From Punica granatum (taxonomy: Eukaryota > Streptophyta > Magnoliopsida > Myrtales > Lythraceae), in NCBI RefSeq assembly GCF_007655135.1, contig NC_045129.1, positions 24,216,274 through 24,280,273 on the forward strand: a stretch of 64,000 nucleotides of DNA. Direction: 5' to 3'. The notes beneath the pieces are model-generated. The model saw nothing but the letters and a program-made list of their open reading frames with translations, ran no database searches and was not told where the DNA came from. Below are positions 53,558-64,000 of this stretch, piece after piece. Made by a program: the position numbers and the translations under genes. The first letter of the stretch is position 1. Each line of letters starts with the position of its first letter.

Positions 53558-56500
53558 GCTCCAGTCGAATCCAAATCATCAACACATCGATTCGAACCCG
53601 TCCGAGGAGTGTCTCGGAGAGCCCGGACCCATATACTTTGGGGAAGGGCTCGACGAAGACAGTCAAGTGTCCGAGATAGAAGAGAGTTTGCGCCGCCTCG
53701 AGGATCGCCAGCTCACCTCACTCGAGCCAACGGAAGAGATTAATATGGGCACCAAAGATGAGCCTCGTACCTTAAAGATTGGTACGGGCCTCGACCCAAC
53801 GCAACGAGCCCGAATGGTCGATTTCCTGACAAAGGTACCAAGAAGTTTTCGCCTGGTCCTACGCCGACATGCCGAGTCTAGATCCATCGATAGTCAAGCA
53901 CTTCCTCCCACTTGACACAGAAAAGTTCCCACCCAAGCGACAGCATTTGCGACAGCAACGAGCGAGCCTCCTTCTCCGCATCAAAGAGGAGGTTGTCAAG
54001 CAGATCAACGCGGGCTTCCTCGAACTCTGTAACTATTCCGAATGGGTGGCAAATATTGTACCGGTAGAGAAGAAAGACGGAAGGGTCCGAGTTTGTGTCA
54101 ACTACCGAGACCTCAACAAAGCCAGTCCCAAAGACAACTTTCCATTACCTCACATTGACGTTTTGGTCGACAACACGGCGCGCCACGCCCAATTTTCTTT
54201 CATGGACGGCTTTTCCGGATACAACCAAATCCGAATGGCCGAGGAAGACAAAATCAAGACGACATTCATGACGATGTGGGGAACCTTCTGTTACCGAGTC
54301 ATGCCTTTCGGCCTCAAGAACGCCGGGGCAACCTATCAGAGGGCCATGGTCACGTTGTTCCACGACATGATGCACAAGGAAATAGAGGTCTACGTCGACA
54401 ACATGATCGCCAAGTCAAGAGAAGGGGAAGATCATCTTGTCAACCTAGAGCGCCTTTTCGATTGCCTAAAAAAGTATAAGCTTAGGCTCAATCCGACGAA
54501 GTGCACATTCGGAGTCAGGTCGGGGAAGTTATTACGGTTTGTGGTCAGTGAACGCGGCATCGAAGTTGATCCGGATAAAGTCAAAGCCATCAGAGAGCTC
54601 CCTCCGCCATCGTCGGTCCGTGAAGTGCGAGGCTTCTTAGGGCGATTGAACTACATCGCACTATTCATTGCAAACCCGACAGACAAATGCCGACCACTCT
54701 TTCGCTTGCTCCGCAAGAACGCAGCAATTGAATGGAATGAAGAATGTCAGAAAGCCTTCGACACCATCAAGGGATATCTAGTTCAACCGCCTGTATTGGT
54801 TCCGCCTACACCAGGCAGCCCCCTCGTAGTTTACCTAACGGTACGCCGACAATCATTGGGGTGCATGTTAGGGCAGGAGGAGGAATCCACACACACGGAG
54901 CACGTGATCTACTATCTGAGCAAAAAGTTCACCGACGAAGAGTCCAATTATCCGGAAATCGAGAAAATGTGTTCTGCATTGGTATGGGTCATGCAGAGAC
55001 TCCGACAATACACTCTTTATCACACGATTCGCTTGCTGTCAAAGACGGATCCCCTGAAGTATTTACTTGATAGCCCATCCTCCATGCGAAACATCGCCAA
55101 GTGGCGTTGTCAGTTAACGGAATACGACATTAAGTACGTGTCCCGTACCTCGGTTAAAGGGCAGGCGATCGCAGATCATTTGGCAGAATTCCCAATTGAG
55201 GACAGTATGCCGATCAACTCCGACTTCCCGGATGAGGCGATTCTTCAAGTAGATAATGAGGAGGAAAAGTCGGAATGGAATATGTATTTTGACGGTGCCG
55301 TCAACTCCACGGGGTCTGGCATCGGCGTAGTGCTAATATCCCCGAACGGACGCTATTACCCGGTGACGGCAAAGATCGACTTCCCGTGCACCAATAACGT
55401 GGCCAAATACGAGGCATGCATCCTCGGCCTACAAGCGGCAATCGACTTCAAGGTAAAAGAGCTAGAAGTATTCGGCGACTCTATGCTCACAATCTTCCAA
55501 ACATTAGGGCAGTGGAAGACAAAAGATGCGAAGTTAGTGCCATACCACGAGTACCTCGAGAGGTTAACGGAGAACTTCGAAGACATCTCGTTCACCTACA
55601 CCCCACGCATGAATAATCAGTTCGCAGATGTGCTCGCGACCCTCGCTTCCATGGTGAGCATCACAAAGGAAAACCTTATCGAGCCTCTCGAGATTGAGAT
55701 AACCAAAGGACCGGCACACTGCAACGCTATCGAAGCGTTCGAGGCAAAGCCGTGGTACGAAGACATTAAGAACTTCTTACGAACCGGCCAATACCCTCCA
55801 TTCACCGATCGCCGCGATCGAAAGACGCTCAGACGCCTCGCGATACACTACTTTTTGAGCGGCGAGATACTTTACCGCTGTTCTTTTGACTCCACGCTCC
55901 TCCGGTGCATCGATGAACAAGAATCACGACGCCTCATGGAGGAAATGCACGGGGGAAATTGTGGACCCCATATGAATGGTCTCATGCTCGCTAAGAAGAT
56001 TATGCGCTTAGGATACTATTGGTCCACCATGGAGATTGATTGTGTGAAGCACGTCAGACATTGCCACCGATGTTAGGTTTACGCCGATCAGATCAAAGCG
56101 CCGCCCAATGAGCTACGCCCCATGACGGCACTGTGGCCTTTTTCAATGTAGGGGATGGATGTGATTGGCCCGATCAACCCCAAAGCGTCCAACGGACATA
56201 TGTTCATCTTGGTGGCAATTGATTACTTCACCAAATGGATCGAGGCTATCACCCTCGCGTCGGTCACCGCAAAAGCCGTGGCCCGTTTTCTCAGACGCGA
56301 CGTTATTGCCCGGTATGGGGTCCCGGCGACGATCATCACGGATAACGCCAAGAACTTGAACAACAAAGTCATCGACGAGCTCTGTGCCCAATTCAAGATC
56401 CAGCACCGCAATTCCACCCCATACCGTCCACAAATGAACGGTGCGGTGGAGGCTGCGAACAAGAACATCAAGAAGATCATTGAGAAAATGACAGTGAACT

Positions 56501-56998
56501 ACAAGGACTGGCACGAAATGCTCCCTTACGCTCTCTTGGCATACCGAACATCAATCCGGACCTCCACGGGGGCAACTCCATACTCCTTGGTTTACGGCAT
56601 GGAAGCAGTCCTCCCAATTGAGGTTGAAATCCCTTCCATGAGGATCCTTGCCAAAGCCGAACCTGAAGAAGCAGAATGGGCAAAACAGCGTTACGAACAG
56701 TTAAACTTCATTGATGAAGAGACTGAAAGCGTTATGCCATGGACAATGCTACCAGCAAAGAATGGCGTGGGCATTCAACGCAAGAGTCCGTCACTGCAAA
56801 TTCAGCCCGGGTGACCTCGTCTTGAGGAAGGTCCTACACATCACTCCAGACTCCCGGGGAAAGTTCTCATACAAATATGATAGACCCTTTGTTGTCAAGG
56901 AGACCTTCTCCGGGGGAGTCGTCATTTTGAGCGACATGGACGGGACTGAAAATGCGCTCCCGATCAACGCTGATGCTATCAAGAAATATTATCCATGA
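53558..56998 (+). pseudogene. Element A pol: RT, RNase H, aRNH and integrase, broken
   Basis: This copies RNA into DNA and integrates it. An extra base near 53834 puts the first exon part out of frame with the long frame 53869-56076. RT motifs: YRDLNKASPKDNFPLPHID, MPFGLKNAGATYQR, then YVDNMIAKS at 54391 where YVDD is expected (AAC at 54400-54402). The first RNase H has lost its usual catalytic Asp (YLTVRRQSLGCML). The second, archaeal-type RNase H keeps Asp 475 (YFDGAVN), Glu 515 (KYEACILGLQ) and Asp 537 (FGDSM). The integrase zinc domain has HGGNCGPH and CVKHVRHCHRC. TAG codons at 56074-56076 and 56149-56151 follow, then the core with D, D, E (MDVIGP, ITDNAKN, NGAVEAANKN). A one-base deletion near 56720 shifts to the last frame (56711-56998), which holds YDRPFVVKE and ends at TGA 56996-56998. 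Confidence 0.93.
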
Positions 56999-57139
56999 CC
57001 ACCCATGTTGTATCTCAATTGTCGGACCTCGTGTCCGTTTCTTTTATAACATCTTCTTCATTCATCCATGTGTATACAGACTCCCGTCGTTTTCTTCACC
57101 GCGCGACCTTCCTGAGAGAAAAGAATAATAATTTTTCCG
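56999..57139 (+). other. Element A spacer after integrase
   Basis: Non-coding; matches 2758-2894. Confidence 0.55.
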
Positions 57140-57338
57140 CTAGGTCGAAAACCTCCCTGAGGCGGCCTAGGCAAAAGTTAGGGAACGAGTGGCACGACTT
57201 AAAATCCGGCAAAGGGGAGTCGTGGCAAAAGGAGAGCATAAATCATTTCCTCGTTAGGTCGAAAACCCTCAAATGGCGGCCTAGGCAAAAGTCAGAGGAG
57301 CCGAGGGGTGCGATCTCACCCAAACACGGGTGATCGTA
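57140..57338 (+). repeat. 3' UTR hairpin array, element A (first four hairpins)
   Basis: Type A: CTAGGTCG (57140-57147) with CGGCCTAG (57163-57170); TTAGGTCG (57254-57261) with CGGCCTAG (57277-57284). Type B: CACGACT (57193-57199) with AGTCGTG (57218-57224); TGCGAT (57309-57314) with ATCGTA (57333-57338). The fifth hairpin lies beyond the solo LTR (62423-62450). Confidence 0.7.
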
Positions 57339-57378
57339 GCAAAAGGTGAGCATTCATGTGAGAAAAAAAATCAAATAA

Positions 57379-57383
57379 AATAC
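57379..57383. repeat. Target-site duplication AATAC, left copy
   Basis: AATAC before the solo LTR; identical copy at 62414-62418. Confidence 0.92.
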
Positions 57384-58686
57384 TGTCAGCACTCCATTTT
57401 GGCCCACCGGCTTCCTACACGAGAATCCCCTACCAAAGCTCGGGTTACTATTCATCACCCGACAATCGGAGGCGAGCATGCGGGCACGGGGTCATGAATG
57501 ACAAGAGAAAGCAGGGTCCACTAGGAGAGCACGAGAGGGTGATCGGAAGAGTAAGCAGACGACGAGTCCCGAAGCAACAGGAGTTGGCACTACGGCACTA
57601 TTCATCACTGAATCACTGAAACACCGAAAGGTGCCCAATATGGGACTCTAAAAGTCCCTCTCAGTGCCAAAGTGACCAACAACACGTCCGGGCGCGTTCC
57701 GAAGGCATCCTACTTAAGCCGGAACACCCCCGATCTCTCACGGACGCCTTTTCTAACAGGGCTTCCGAGGCCCGATCCATTGATGAGTAAACGGCACCCC
57801 GAAACAGGCCTACAAGCACCCAGGGACCATCGGGGTCATGGAACAAGCTTCAGATGACCTTTCGGAACTCTACAGGGTTTCTCAAGGGACATTTCAGTGG
57901 TCGCAAACGCCTCCCGGCGAATCTCCGGGGCACATTCATGGAGAACAGAGATCACAGCGATCCCCGAACACCTCGAGACACTCGGGAAACACTGAGAAAG
58001 CCCCGGTCCCAAGTCCCTAGGTCTCCCCCGGCTGACGGCCTTCGGTCAGGGACGGCGAGCCAACGATCCCGCGTAAGACAAAAAGCTCACCGAGACAAGC
58101 ACTACAACGCACAAAGGAGCAATCGGAGAACAGAGACGGTTAATTCCACTCTGAACGCCCAAACGGGACGAAACCGACTCTCAAGGCGTCGAGTCACCCG
58201 AACGTTTGTTCATACGACATATGGCGATATTAGGCTCATTCAAATTCTCTTCATTCAAGCATTCCAAATATATTAATTAATTGGACATCGGAGATCGGAC
58301 GTACGTTCAATCAAGTCTTAAGCTTTTCCCGGCTTTTCTCTTAGTCGAATGGGACCCACAGCTCAGCCAAGCCAAGCCACCAAGCCGCGGCTCAAACCCA
58401 AGATCTCGGCTAGATCCCAAGCCACGGCTAGGCCGCCCAAGTCTCGGCTAGATCCTTCCATGGCCGGAGGCCCCAAGCTCCAAAGCCTCCCTCCACCACA
58501 AAATTCAAATCCCTCTTACACCCATCACTTCCTATCACTTCCCCATCACCTCCCATCAACTTTCCCTTCCTTTCCCCACACTCAACATGACACAAACCCC
58601 TCCCTAATCTCCATCAAAATTTCGGCAGCCCCCCATTAGCCTCAAAACCGCAATTAACTTCACTTAACCGAACCATTAGAGCCTCC

Positions 58687-58692
58687 TATAAG
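58687..58692 (+). promoter_or_regulatory. TATA box of the 57384 solo LTR
   Basis: TATAAG in CCTCCTATAAGTTCCC, matching 5778. Confidence 0.5.
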
Positions 58693-59692
58693 TTCCCTAG
58701 CATCATTAGACTTAATCACTTCTTCAACTTCATTCTCTCTCAAGCCAATCTCTCTCCAAAAACCTCTCAAGCTCCAGCCCTCTCCCTCATTTCCGTCCAG
58801 CCCTTGCCAAGGCCGAAACCGACCAAAGTCACCGGAAAACCGTCCAGTATTCCGGTAACCACCCGACCCGACTTAAACCAAAAATCACCAAACTCCCTAG
58901 CCTACATATTTCCCACCCCCTAAGTCCATTTCCGGGCTTAGCTTTTCCATTTGAAGCCTCCATCATCGCATTTTGGCCATACGAGGAGTCGGGTCCCAAG
59001 GACGTTAGCCGGGTGCAACCGTGTCTCAACGCGTGCCATTTCCTCCCACGACTTCGCCGAGTCGTGCCATCACGTTCAAAGGGTTCCTCACAACCCTCAA
59101 CCTCCCCCGTGAAGAGGTGGTCACGGTCCGAGGGCCGATCCACCGTGCACAACCACCGTTTCGCCCGTTTCCTCTTTATCGGGTCCTTTACGTTTTTACC
59201 GAACTTTCTCTCACTGTTTCTAGCTTGTCTAGGGCTTGGCACGTTCGGGATTACCCATGAACGTCTAGATCCGCCCCTTAGGAGTCCAACGAGTCTAATC
59301 TTGCACCGTGTCGTGACCGGAGCTAGTGTGCCGACCCGTTTTCCCCTAACTGCCGCAGCTGCCACCTCTCGGGTCCCTCAACCCGTAGCACTCAAGCTGA
59401 GTCTTGCGACTCTCAAGGCCGCTTCCCCGACTCTTTTCCTCGTGCATCGAGGCTAGGTAACATCTCTTTACGACTTAGAGAAGCTAGGATCCTCAATATT
59501 TGTTTGTGTGAAATGATAATGTGATTTAGAGAACCGAAATGCATGAAAGACGTCATTTTTTCTTTAGATCCGGACCTCCCATGCACTCTCATGCATCGTA
59601 CGTACTTCCATTTTTTCTCTACATCCATATGGTTGCATAAATATGCATGCATACGTAAAGTGGTCCGAATCTAGGGGAATGAGACGGATATA

Positions 59693-59769
59693 GACTCGAG
59701 AGAGCCATGGAGCCTCTCGGCCGAGCCTCCTAGATGGAGGGCCGTGAGCCTCCTCGGCTCTCTTGGGTC
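59693..59769 (+). repeat. Two-tier hairpin, 57384 LTR copy 1
   Basis: Outer GACTCGAGAGAGCC (59693-59706) with GGCTCTCTTGGGTC (59756-59769), 14 pairs with two wobbles; inner CTCGGCC with GGCCGTGAG. Same position as 46593-46673, where the arms read AGAGAGTCA/TGACTCTCT. Confidence 0.76.
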
Positions 59770-59901
59770 CATAATCGCCTCATCCTTCCGGATTAGGCCA
59801 CCTCTACGTTCGGGAGGTCTCTAACCGTGGCTAAAACGTGATTGAACGAAGGGAACGGCTCGGAATCTAGGAGGGAGAGCCCTTGGAGGGTTCGACCATA
59901 T

Positions 59902-59950
59902 CAAGGAACCCACGGCCATCTCCTTGCAATAGGGGCCGTGAGGCTCCTTG
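59902..59950 (+). repeat. Two-tier hairpin, 57384 LTR copy 2
   Basis: Outer CAAGGA (59902-59907) with TCCTTG (59945-59950); inner CACGGCC (59911-59917) with GGCCGTG (59934-59940), perfect. Confidence 0.74.
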
Positions 59951-60214
59951 GCATACGCAAAGCCTTCGAGCTCTCCTTTCCTTGATGCCGCGTGATTCCC
60001 ACAAATTATTTCCAAGTTTATCGTGGAACGAGCTAATATCGCTTGTTGATTCCATGAATATAATGTTTTTGAGTGCTTCACATGTTTATTTGTGCAAATC
60101 GGGGTCGTGTTGACGTCGATTTAATGAAATGTGTGCTATTATCACGTGCATATTATATGACGTATGCAAGGGACGATTAGGAATGACGTGAGAGACCCAC
60201 CGAAACCCAAATCG

Positions 60215-60269
60215 GGTCAAAGAGCATTCGGCCAACTACCCTTGGAGGGTGGCCGACTCCTCCATGACC
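60215..60269 (+). repeat. Two-tier hairpin, 57384 LTR distal copy
   Basis: Outer GGTCA (60215-60219) with TGACC (60265-60269); inner TCGGCCA (60228-60234) with TGGCCGA (60250-60256). Confidence 0.68.
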
Positions 60270-60559
60270 TCTTTCGGAGTTACGGTTGGCCTCTTCATCG
60301 TTCCGAAGTTGATCCTTGGAATTGTTCGTAATTACGCTTCCTTTTAATCATCATCTACACGTTTATTATTTGCTAGGCATGTCGATTCCGGATAACCACC
60401 CATTAAATCCACCTATCGCCCATCAAAACCATAACCGCAATGTGGAATGATAATCACCGAAGAATCTCACAAAGGGGGAAACGGGACGTGTTATTCGATT
60501 AATTGAATCACTTGGACTAAATAATTGGACAAATTGATTATTAATTCGTAAACGCATCG

Positions 60560-60742
60560 ATGGTTCACGGAACGGCGGGAATGCTCTTTTCCTTGAAAGA
60601 TCACAATTTCAAAATACCGAGACACATAACACGAATAGGATCGGTGTCTAGCGAGTACTCGCGTGCTATGACTCGGGTCCGGGCCCAATTTGAGGCTGCT
60701 CGAGTCGAGGCGCACGAGTCCTTTTTAGACCCCTTCGTGTGA
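60560..60742 (+). CDS. LTR-embedded 60-codon ORF, unknown
   Basis: Most diverged of the four equal-length copies (MVHGTAGMLFSLKDHNF). Coding status doubtful. Confidence 0.2.
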   Translation: MVHGTAGMLFSLKDHNFKIPRHITRIGSVSSEYSRAMTRVRAQFEAARVEAHESFLDPFV

Positions 60743-62147
60743 CGCGATCTTCAATTTACATACGAACATCACAATTTTATTATCCAAGGGCATAACTGTC
60801 ATTCCGTGATTCACCGATACCCTAGGCGTTAGGGAGTTGGAAACACCTCGATCTATGGGCAAGAAAGGGCAACCCGTTCGGGTGCGAGTTTCATTCGTAC
60901 AACCCATTCCGTTCACTTTCGGTGTTTCTATCTTCCTACCGTAGATTCGGTGGTTAGCATTGTTATTTCTATTGCAAAACACAAAATACCGGATTAATCA
61001 TTCATTTGACCTAATCAAACATTAGATAATGGCTAGGCAGAACTCTAGGTTCCAAAGCTAGAGTCAAAACATGAGTTTGGCATATTCAGTGAAACCGCAC
61101 TGTCACTATACAGAATAAAGCCTTAAAACAAACTCACACACATAGTTGACCTAGAACTGCATTCTAGCACATTCATTTGTTTGTCTAGGGTAGGGAGATT
61201 GTTTGCTAATCAACCCCAGTTAATAACTGATTAAATCACGTACATTCGACTTAATATACAACTTGTCTGTATTTACCTATATTTGTCAGTTATAGTTTGT
61301 TTTTCATCAGTTTTATCAGTTTTCTTCTGTTTTCCATTTGCGTTTGCTAATTTGTGGTGGTTCGGGTCCGAGCCCATGGGTTACGTGTTGCACGGAGTCC
61401 AACACCCCAAATCACCGAACACGAGATTCAACGCCTCCTAACTCACTAAGCGCATGCAACCCGAGTGCGGAATGGGATCTAGCCTCGAGTCACCATCACA
61501 CTCCAAATATGGCCTATGTGGAAGGCAATTTGGATTGGATGTGTGAAACGTGTTTAGATATCACCCGGGAGCTCGATCGGTCCAACGGTTACAGTGGGAA
61601 CTAATCGGTTCTCCTGCAAACTGTCGGTTCGATTGGACCCGACCCCCGGCTCTTTGAGCCAGCGTTGCCTTAATTTGTTTATCGGTCATTCAAAACACAC
61701 GGTGAGCCGGAGCGAAATATTGGCCCAATGCAAACCGATTGGGATCCATTTACTTTATTCAGTTGTATTCTGTAATTATTCGAGTGTACATTGTGAGGAT
61801 CTTATTTGTACATCTACTCATTCATTTGTAAGGATCCCCAATCGGCAAGTGAGAGGTCCGAGTGTTGAACCGGTCAAGTTGGTCTATTAATGCCTAGAGA
61901 CGAGTAAGCCCGAATACTCGCGGTTTCGGTTCACGCAGGGAGTCGACCGCTGTGGTTTGACAAACTGTAAACATTAGGATAGTGAACCGATTCCTCGACG
62001 CACGAGCCTACTCATCTTTTGGGTTCTTGGCCCAACTTGATCAATTCATCGACTTTACGGTGTCAAAACGGGTAAGTCAAGTGCAACCCTAAATCACGCG
62101 GTAAATAAACAAAACGGCAAGCCTAGCAAACTAGACTACCGAAAGGG

Positions 62148-62170
62148 CGTGTGGGATATAGGCCCACACG
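62148..62170 (+). repeat. LTR-terminal hairpin with changed pair
   Basis: CGTGTGGG with CCCACACG around ATATAGG; the C-G pair of other copies is T-A here. Confidence 0.68.
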
Positions 62171-62413
62171 TAATAGAACCCCCGAATCCGGAATTTTCGG
62201 TTCCATATGACCATTGCCTTAGTATTTAGGTGTACGCCGTACCCCTAGACCCGGGCGACTCAACGGCCCTCGACCTACGGGTCGTAAACAGTAAGTGGCG
62301 ACTCTTTCTCACGTGCGTCCGTCGCGCGTCCCCGGGAAGGTGGATACTCCCAAGCCGCGTTGCATAGGCTTTGTGCATGCGTGCCCCGACGAGATTAAAT
62401 TCGGGTTTGCACA

Positions 62414-62784
62414 AATACCTCGCTAGGTTATCACGCATCTCGCGGCCTAGGCAAAAGTTAGGGGACAATATCGGCTGGACCACGAAAGAAAGGCAACATT
62501 CCTCCGTGAAGCTACAACGAGTAGTGGTTCGGCAATCTTCAACGCAAGCAAACTCTCTTCGACTCTCTGGGCTCGAGACTCGCCTCAAAACGGGATCGAA
62601 TCAACATATCCTTGATTTGGAGGATCCCACAAAATCTCTCCCTTTACCCTTATGCACATATTCCGCGGGTCATCCCGCTTCATGAAAGGCCATTCCCTCA
62701 AAAGGACGCGGCCACCCTCCAAACGGCCACCGATAGCGAGTCCCCGACACATCTTTACATAGATTCTTCCTATACATCCCAATC
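62414..62784 (+). other. Element A 3' UTR, continuation
   Basis: Begins with the second AATAC copy. It holds the fifth array hairpin (CTAGGTTA 62423-62430 with CGGCCTAG 62443-62450, partly eroded) and then sequence matching 3180-3490 of E1. Cut at 62784 by an unrelated LTR, so A's tandem array, polypurine tract and 3' LTR would lie outside the window. Confidence 0.75.
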
Positions 62785-64000
62785 TGTCACGACCCAAATT
62801 TTCGATAGAACTTTTCCTAAATTTCATCGAATCCATTATCACATAAAAACTTACTTCTCATAAATTTCCAAAGTATATAACCAATCCATCAACTCTAATA
62901 GGTATATACACTTTTCCGGAGATTTCTTTTTCGCTCTCACATCATTGATACAACTAAACAAAATCTTCAGGTCGTAACATTCTAAAGTCCATTCTATACA
63001 GAAAGGATATCTATTAAATAACTAAGGTTCCTACCTAGTCCTCCAAGCTAATCCCCGATATCAAAAAGTGGTTCCTCCGCGCAATCGGAAGCTTATCTGA
63101 AAAAAATGTATGCAGAGTGTGAGCTGCATCTCAGTGAGCACTAAATTCCAAAGCAAAATGAATAATATTAAGTGATAAATATATTTTAGACAATCAAATA
63201 TTCATATAGACAGTAGTAGCATAAGCAAATATTCACCCACACGACATATTAGACAATACATATAAATGATTACTACGTTCATTCATCAACAATCAATTAC
63301 CCTTATAACCATATAAACTATTATTAGAATTAACCATTAACCAACATCATTTTGCACTCATAACCTAACTAAATCAAATTAGCAAGCAAAACGGTTTCAA
63401 TACAATAATTCAGACCATCATAATAATCATCACATTTACAGCAATCCAACCAAACAACCAATATACAACACAACCAAATCAATATAGCCATAGGGTTGCG
63501 TTTCCTCGCAACAGAGTTATGACGGTACCGTGACCCAGCACTTCTCGCACATATCATTCTCAACTCCCAATATCCATATCTCATAAGCGGGGGCCGCCTA
63601 TTAACCTCTGGCGGTAAGAGTTGACCTCAATTTGTATTCCGCCGGGTCCAGCGGCCGATCATGCCCTTATTTATATTCCGCCGGGTCCAGCGGCCGATCA
63701 GGCCCTATTTGTATTCCGCTGGGTCCAGCGGCCGATCTGGCCCATTTTGTAATCCGCCGGGTCCAGCGGTCCCATGGCTATAGTCAAACAACAATCACAA
63801 GCACAGTCAACTGCAGCCATGCCATCACACATCATAAGCCCACACCAAATCCTTATTCCCAAATTATCACAGTTCCGTATACACATACACAAACACAACC
63901 ACAATCATTTTCCAATTGAATCACAGTATCATCATATTTTTCTTACGCAAGCCACATACTCAATCACACTGCATATCCCAAATCAAGGTGAAACATAAAA
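62785..64000 (+). mobile_element. Start of an unrelated LTR (chromovirus/Tekay-like), truncated by window end
   Basis: Starts TGTCACGACCCAAATTTTCG, an opening common to plant Tekay/Del-type chromovirus LTRs, at the exact point where A's 3' UTR stops matching E1. It is AT-rich, with a minisatellite at 63637-63775. The five bases before it, CAATC, are the expected target copy. Family assignment rests only on the first bases. Confidence 0.6.
63637..63775 (+). repeat. ~40-bp minisatellite (3-4 copies)
   Basis: The unit contains TTCCGCCGGGTCCAGCGGCC followed by GATC and an AT-rich spacer; CCGC/GCGG inside each unit can pair. Confidence 0.85.

Larger units (their letters stand above)
57384..62413 (+). 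mobile_element. Solo LTR (5,030 bp) in the A 3' UTR
   Basis: TGTCAGCACTCC to GGGTTTGCACA, flanked by AATAC on both sides. Removing it restores the 3' UTR order seen uninterrupted in E1 (AAAATACCCCGCTAGG at about 3130). Same subfamily as the E1 LTR: TATAAG at 58687, two-tier hairpins at 59693-59769, 59902-59950 and 60215-60269, the 60-codon ORF at 60560-60742, eroded TYCAACG units at about 61391-61436, arm pair CCGATTGGGATCC (61735-61747) with GGATCCCCAATCGG (61832-61845), and terminal hairpin CGTGTGGG (62148-62155) with CCCACACG (62163-62170). Confidence 0.96.

Noticed and set aside
57384..62413. Reading this LTR as the 3' LTR of element A
   Set aside because: It has its own AATAC duplication, no polypurine tract before it, and A's 3' UTR resumes after it.

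Overview
This window looks like heterochromatic, repeat-dense DNA from a flowering plant. I see no host gene, rRNA or tRNA gene. Almost every base can be assigned to long terminal repeats (LTRs) or internal regions of one superfamily of Ty3/gypsy retrotransposons. The Tat/Ogre lineage is indicated by 4.5-5.8 kb LTRs running from TGTCAGCACCCC to a terminal CA, a primer-binding site starting TGGCGACTCC, an extra ORF before gag, a G-patch next to the protease, a GT-AG intron between protease and reverse transcriptase, a second RNase H before integrase, and tandem repeats just upstream of the polypurine tract. Part of an unrelated LTR (TGTCACGACCC type, chromovirus/Tekay-like) closes the window.

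Layout. 1-1259: 3' part of an LTR inserted in the RNase H region of element E1. 1260-9480: 3' half of E1 (RNase H/integrase, hairpin-rich 3' UTR, 36-bp tandem array, polypurine tract, 3' LTR). E1 itself sits inside the LTR of element B (9481-12933), which continues with a primer-binding site and broken ORF1 and gag. B is cut at 15582 by a minus-strand element M (LTR 15582-18472 plus 23031-25332, then its 3' UTR to 27093). M's LTR is itself interrupted by a solo LTR at 18473-23030 with a perfect CACTT target duplication. At 27094 starts the 5' LTR of the main, once-autonomous element A. That LTR is split by a non-autonomous element N (28266-45619) with a repeat-LTR-internal-LTR structure. A resumes at 45620 and holds the only full domain set: ORF1 48299-49359, gag 49673-51700, protease/G-patch 51774-53341, intron 53342-53557, RT/RNase H/aRNH/integrase 53558-56998. 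Its 3' UTR is split by another solo LTR (57384-62413, AATAC duplication) and is then interrupted at 62785 by the chromovirus-like LTR.

All coding regions are dead. There are several nonsense codons and frameshifts, the RT YVDD motif reads YVDN, and the protease motif reads DND. The most interesting content is non-coding: several families of inverted repeats recur in different LTRs and 3' UTRs with changed but still complementary arms. They are (1) two-tier ~40-90-nt hairpins with a CGGCC/GGCCG core in the LTRs; (2) small hairpins with a TYCAACG loop; (3) a long-range GGATCC or GAATTC arm pair; (4) an alternating array of two hairpin types, each followed by GCAAAAG, in the 3' UTR. The last is kept even in the non-autonomous element, which points to cis-acting RNA functions. 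These are read by eye; a covariation test over genome-wide copies would be decisive.
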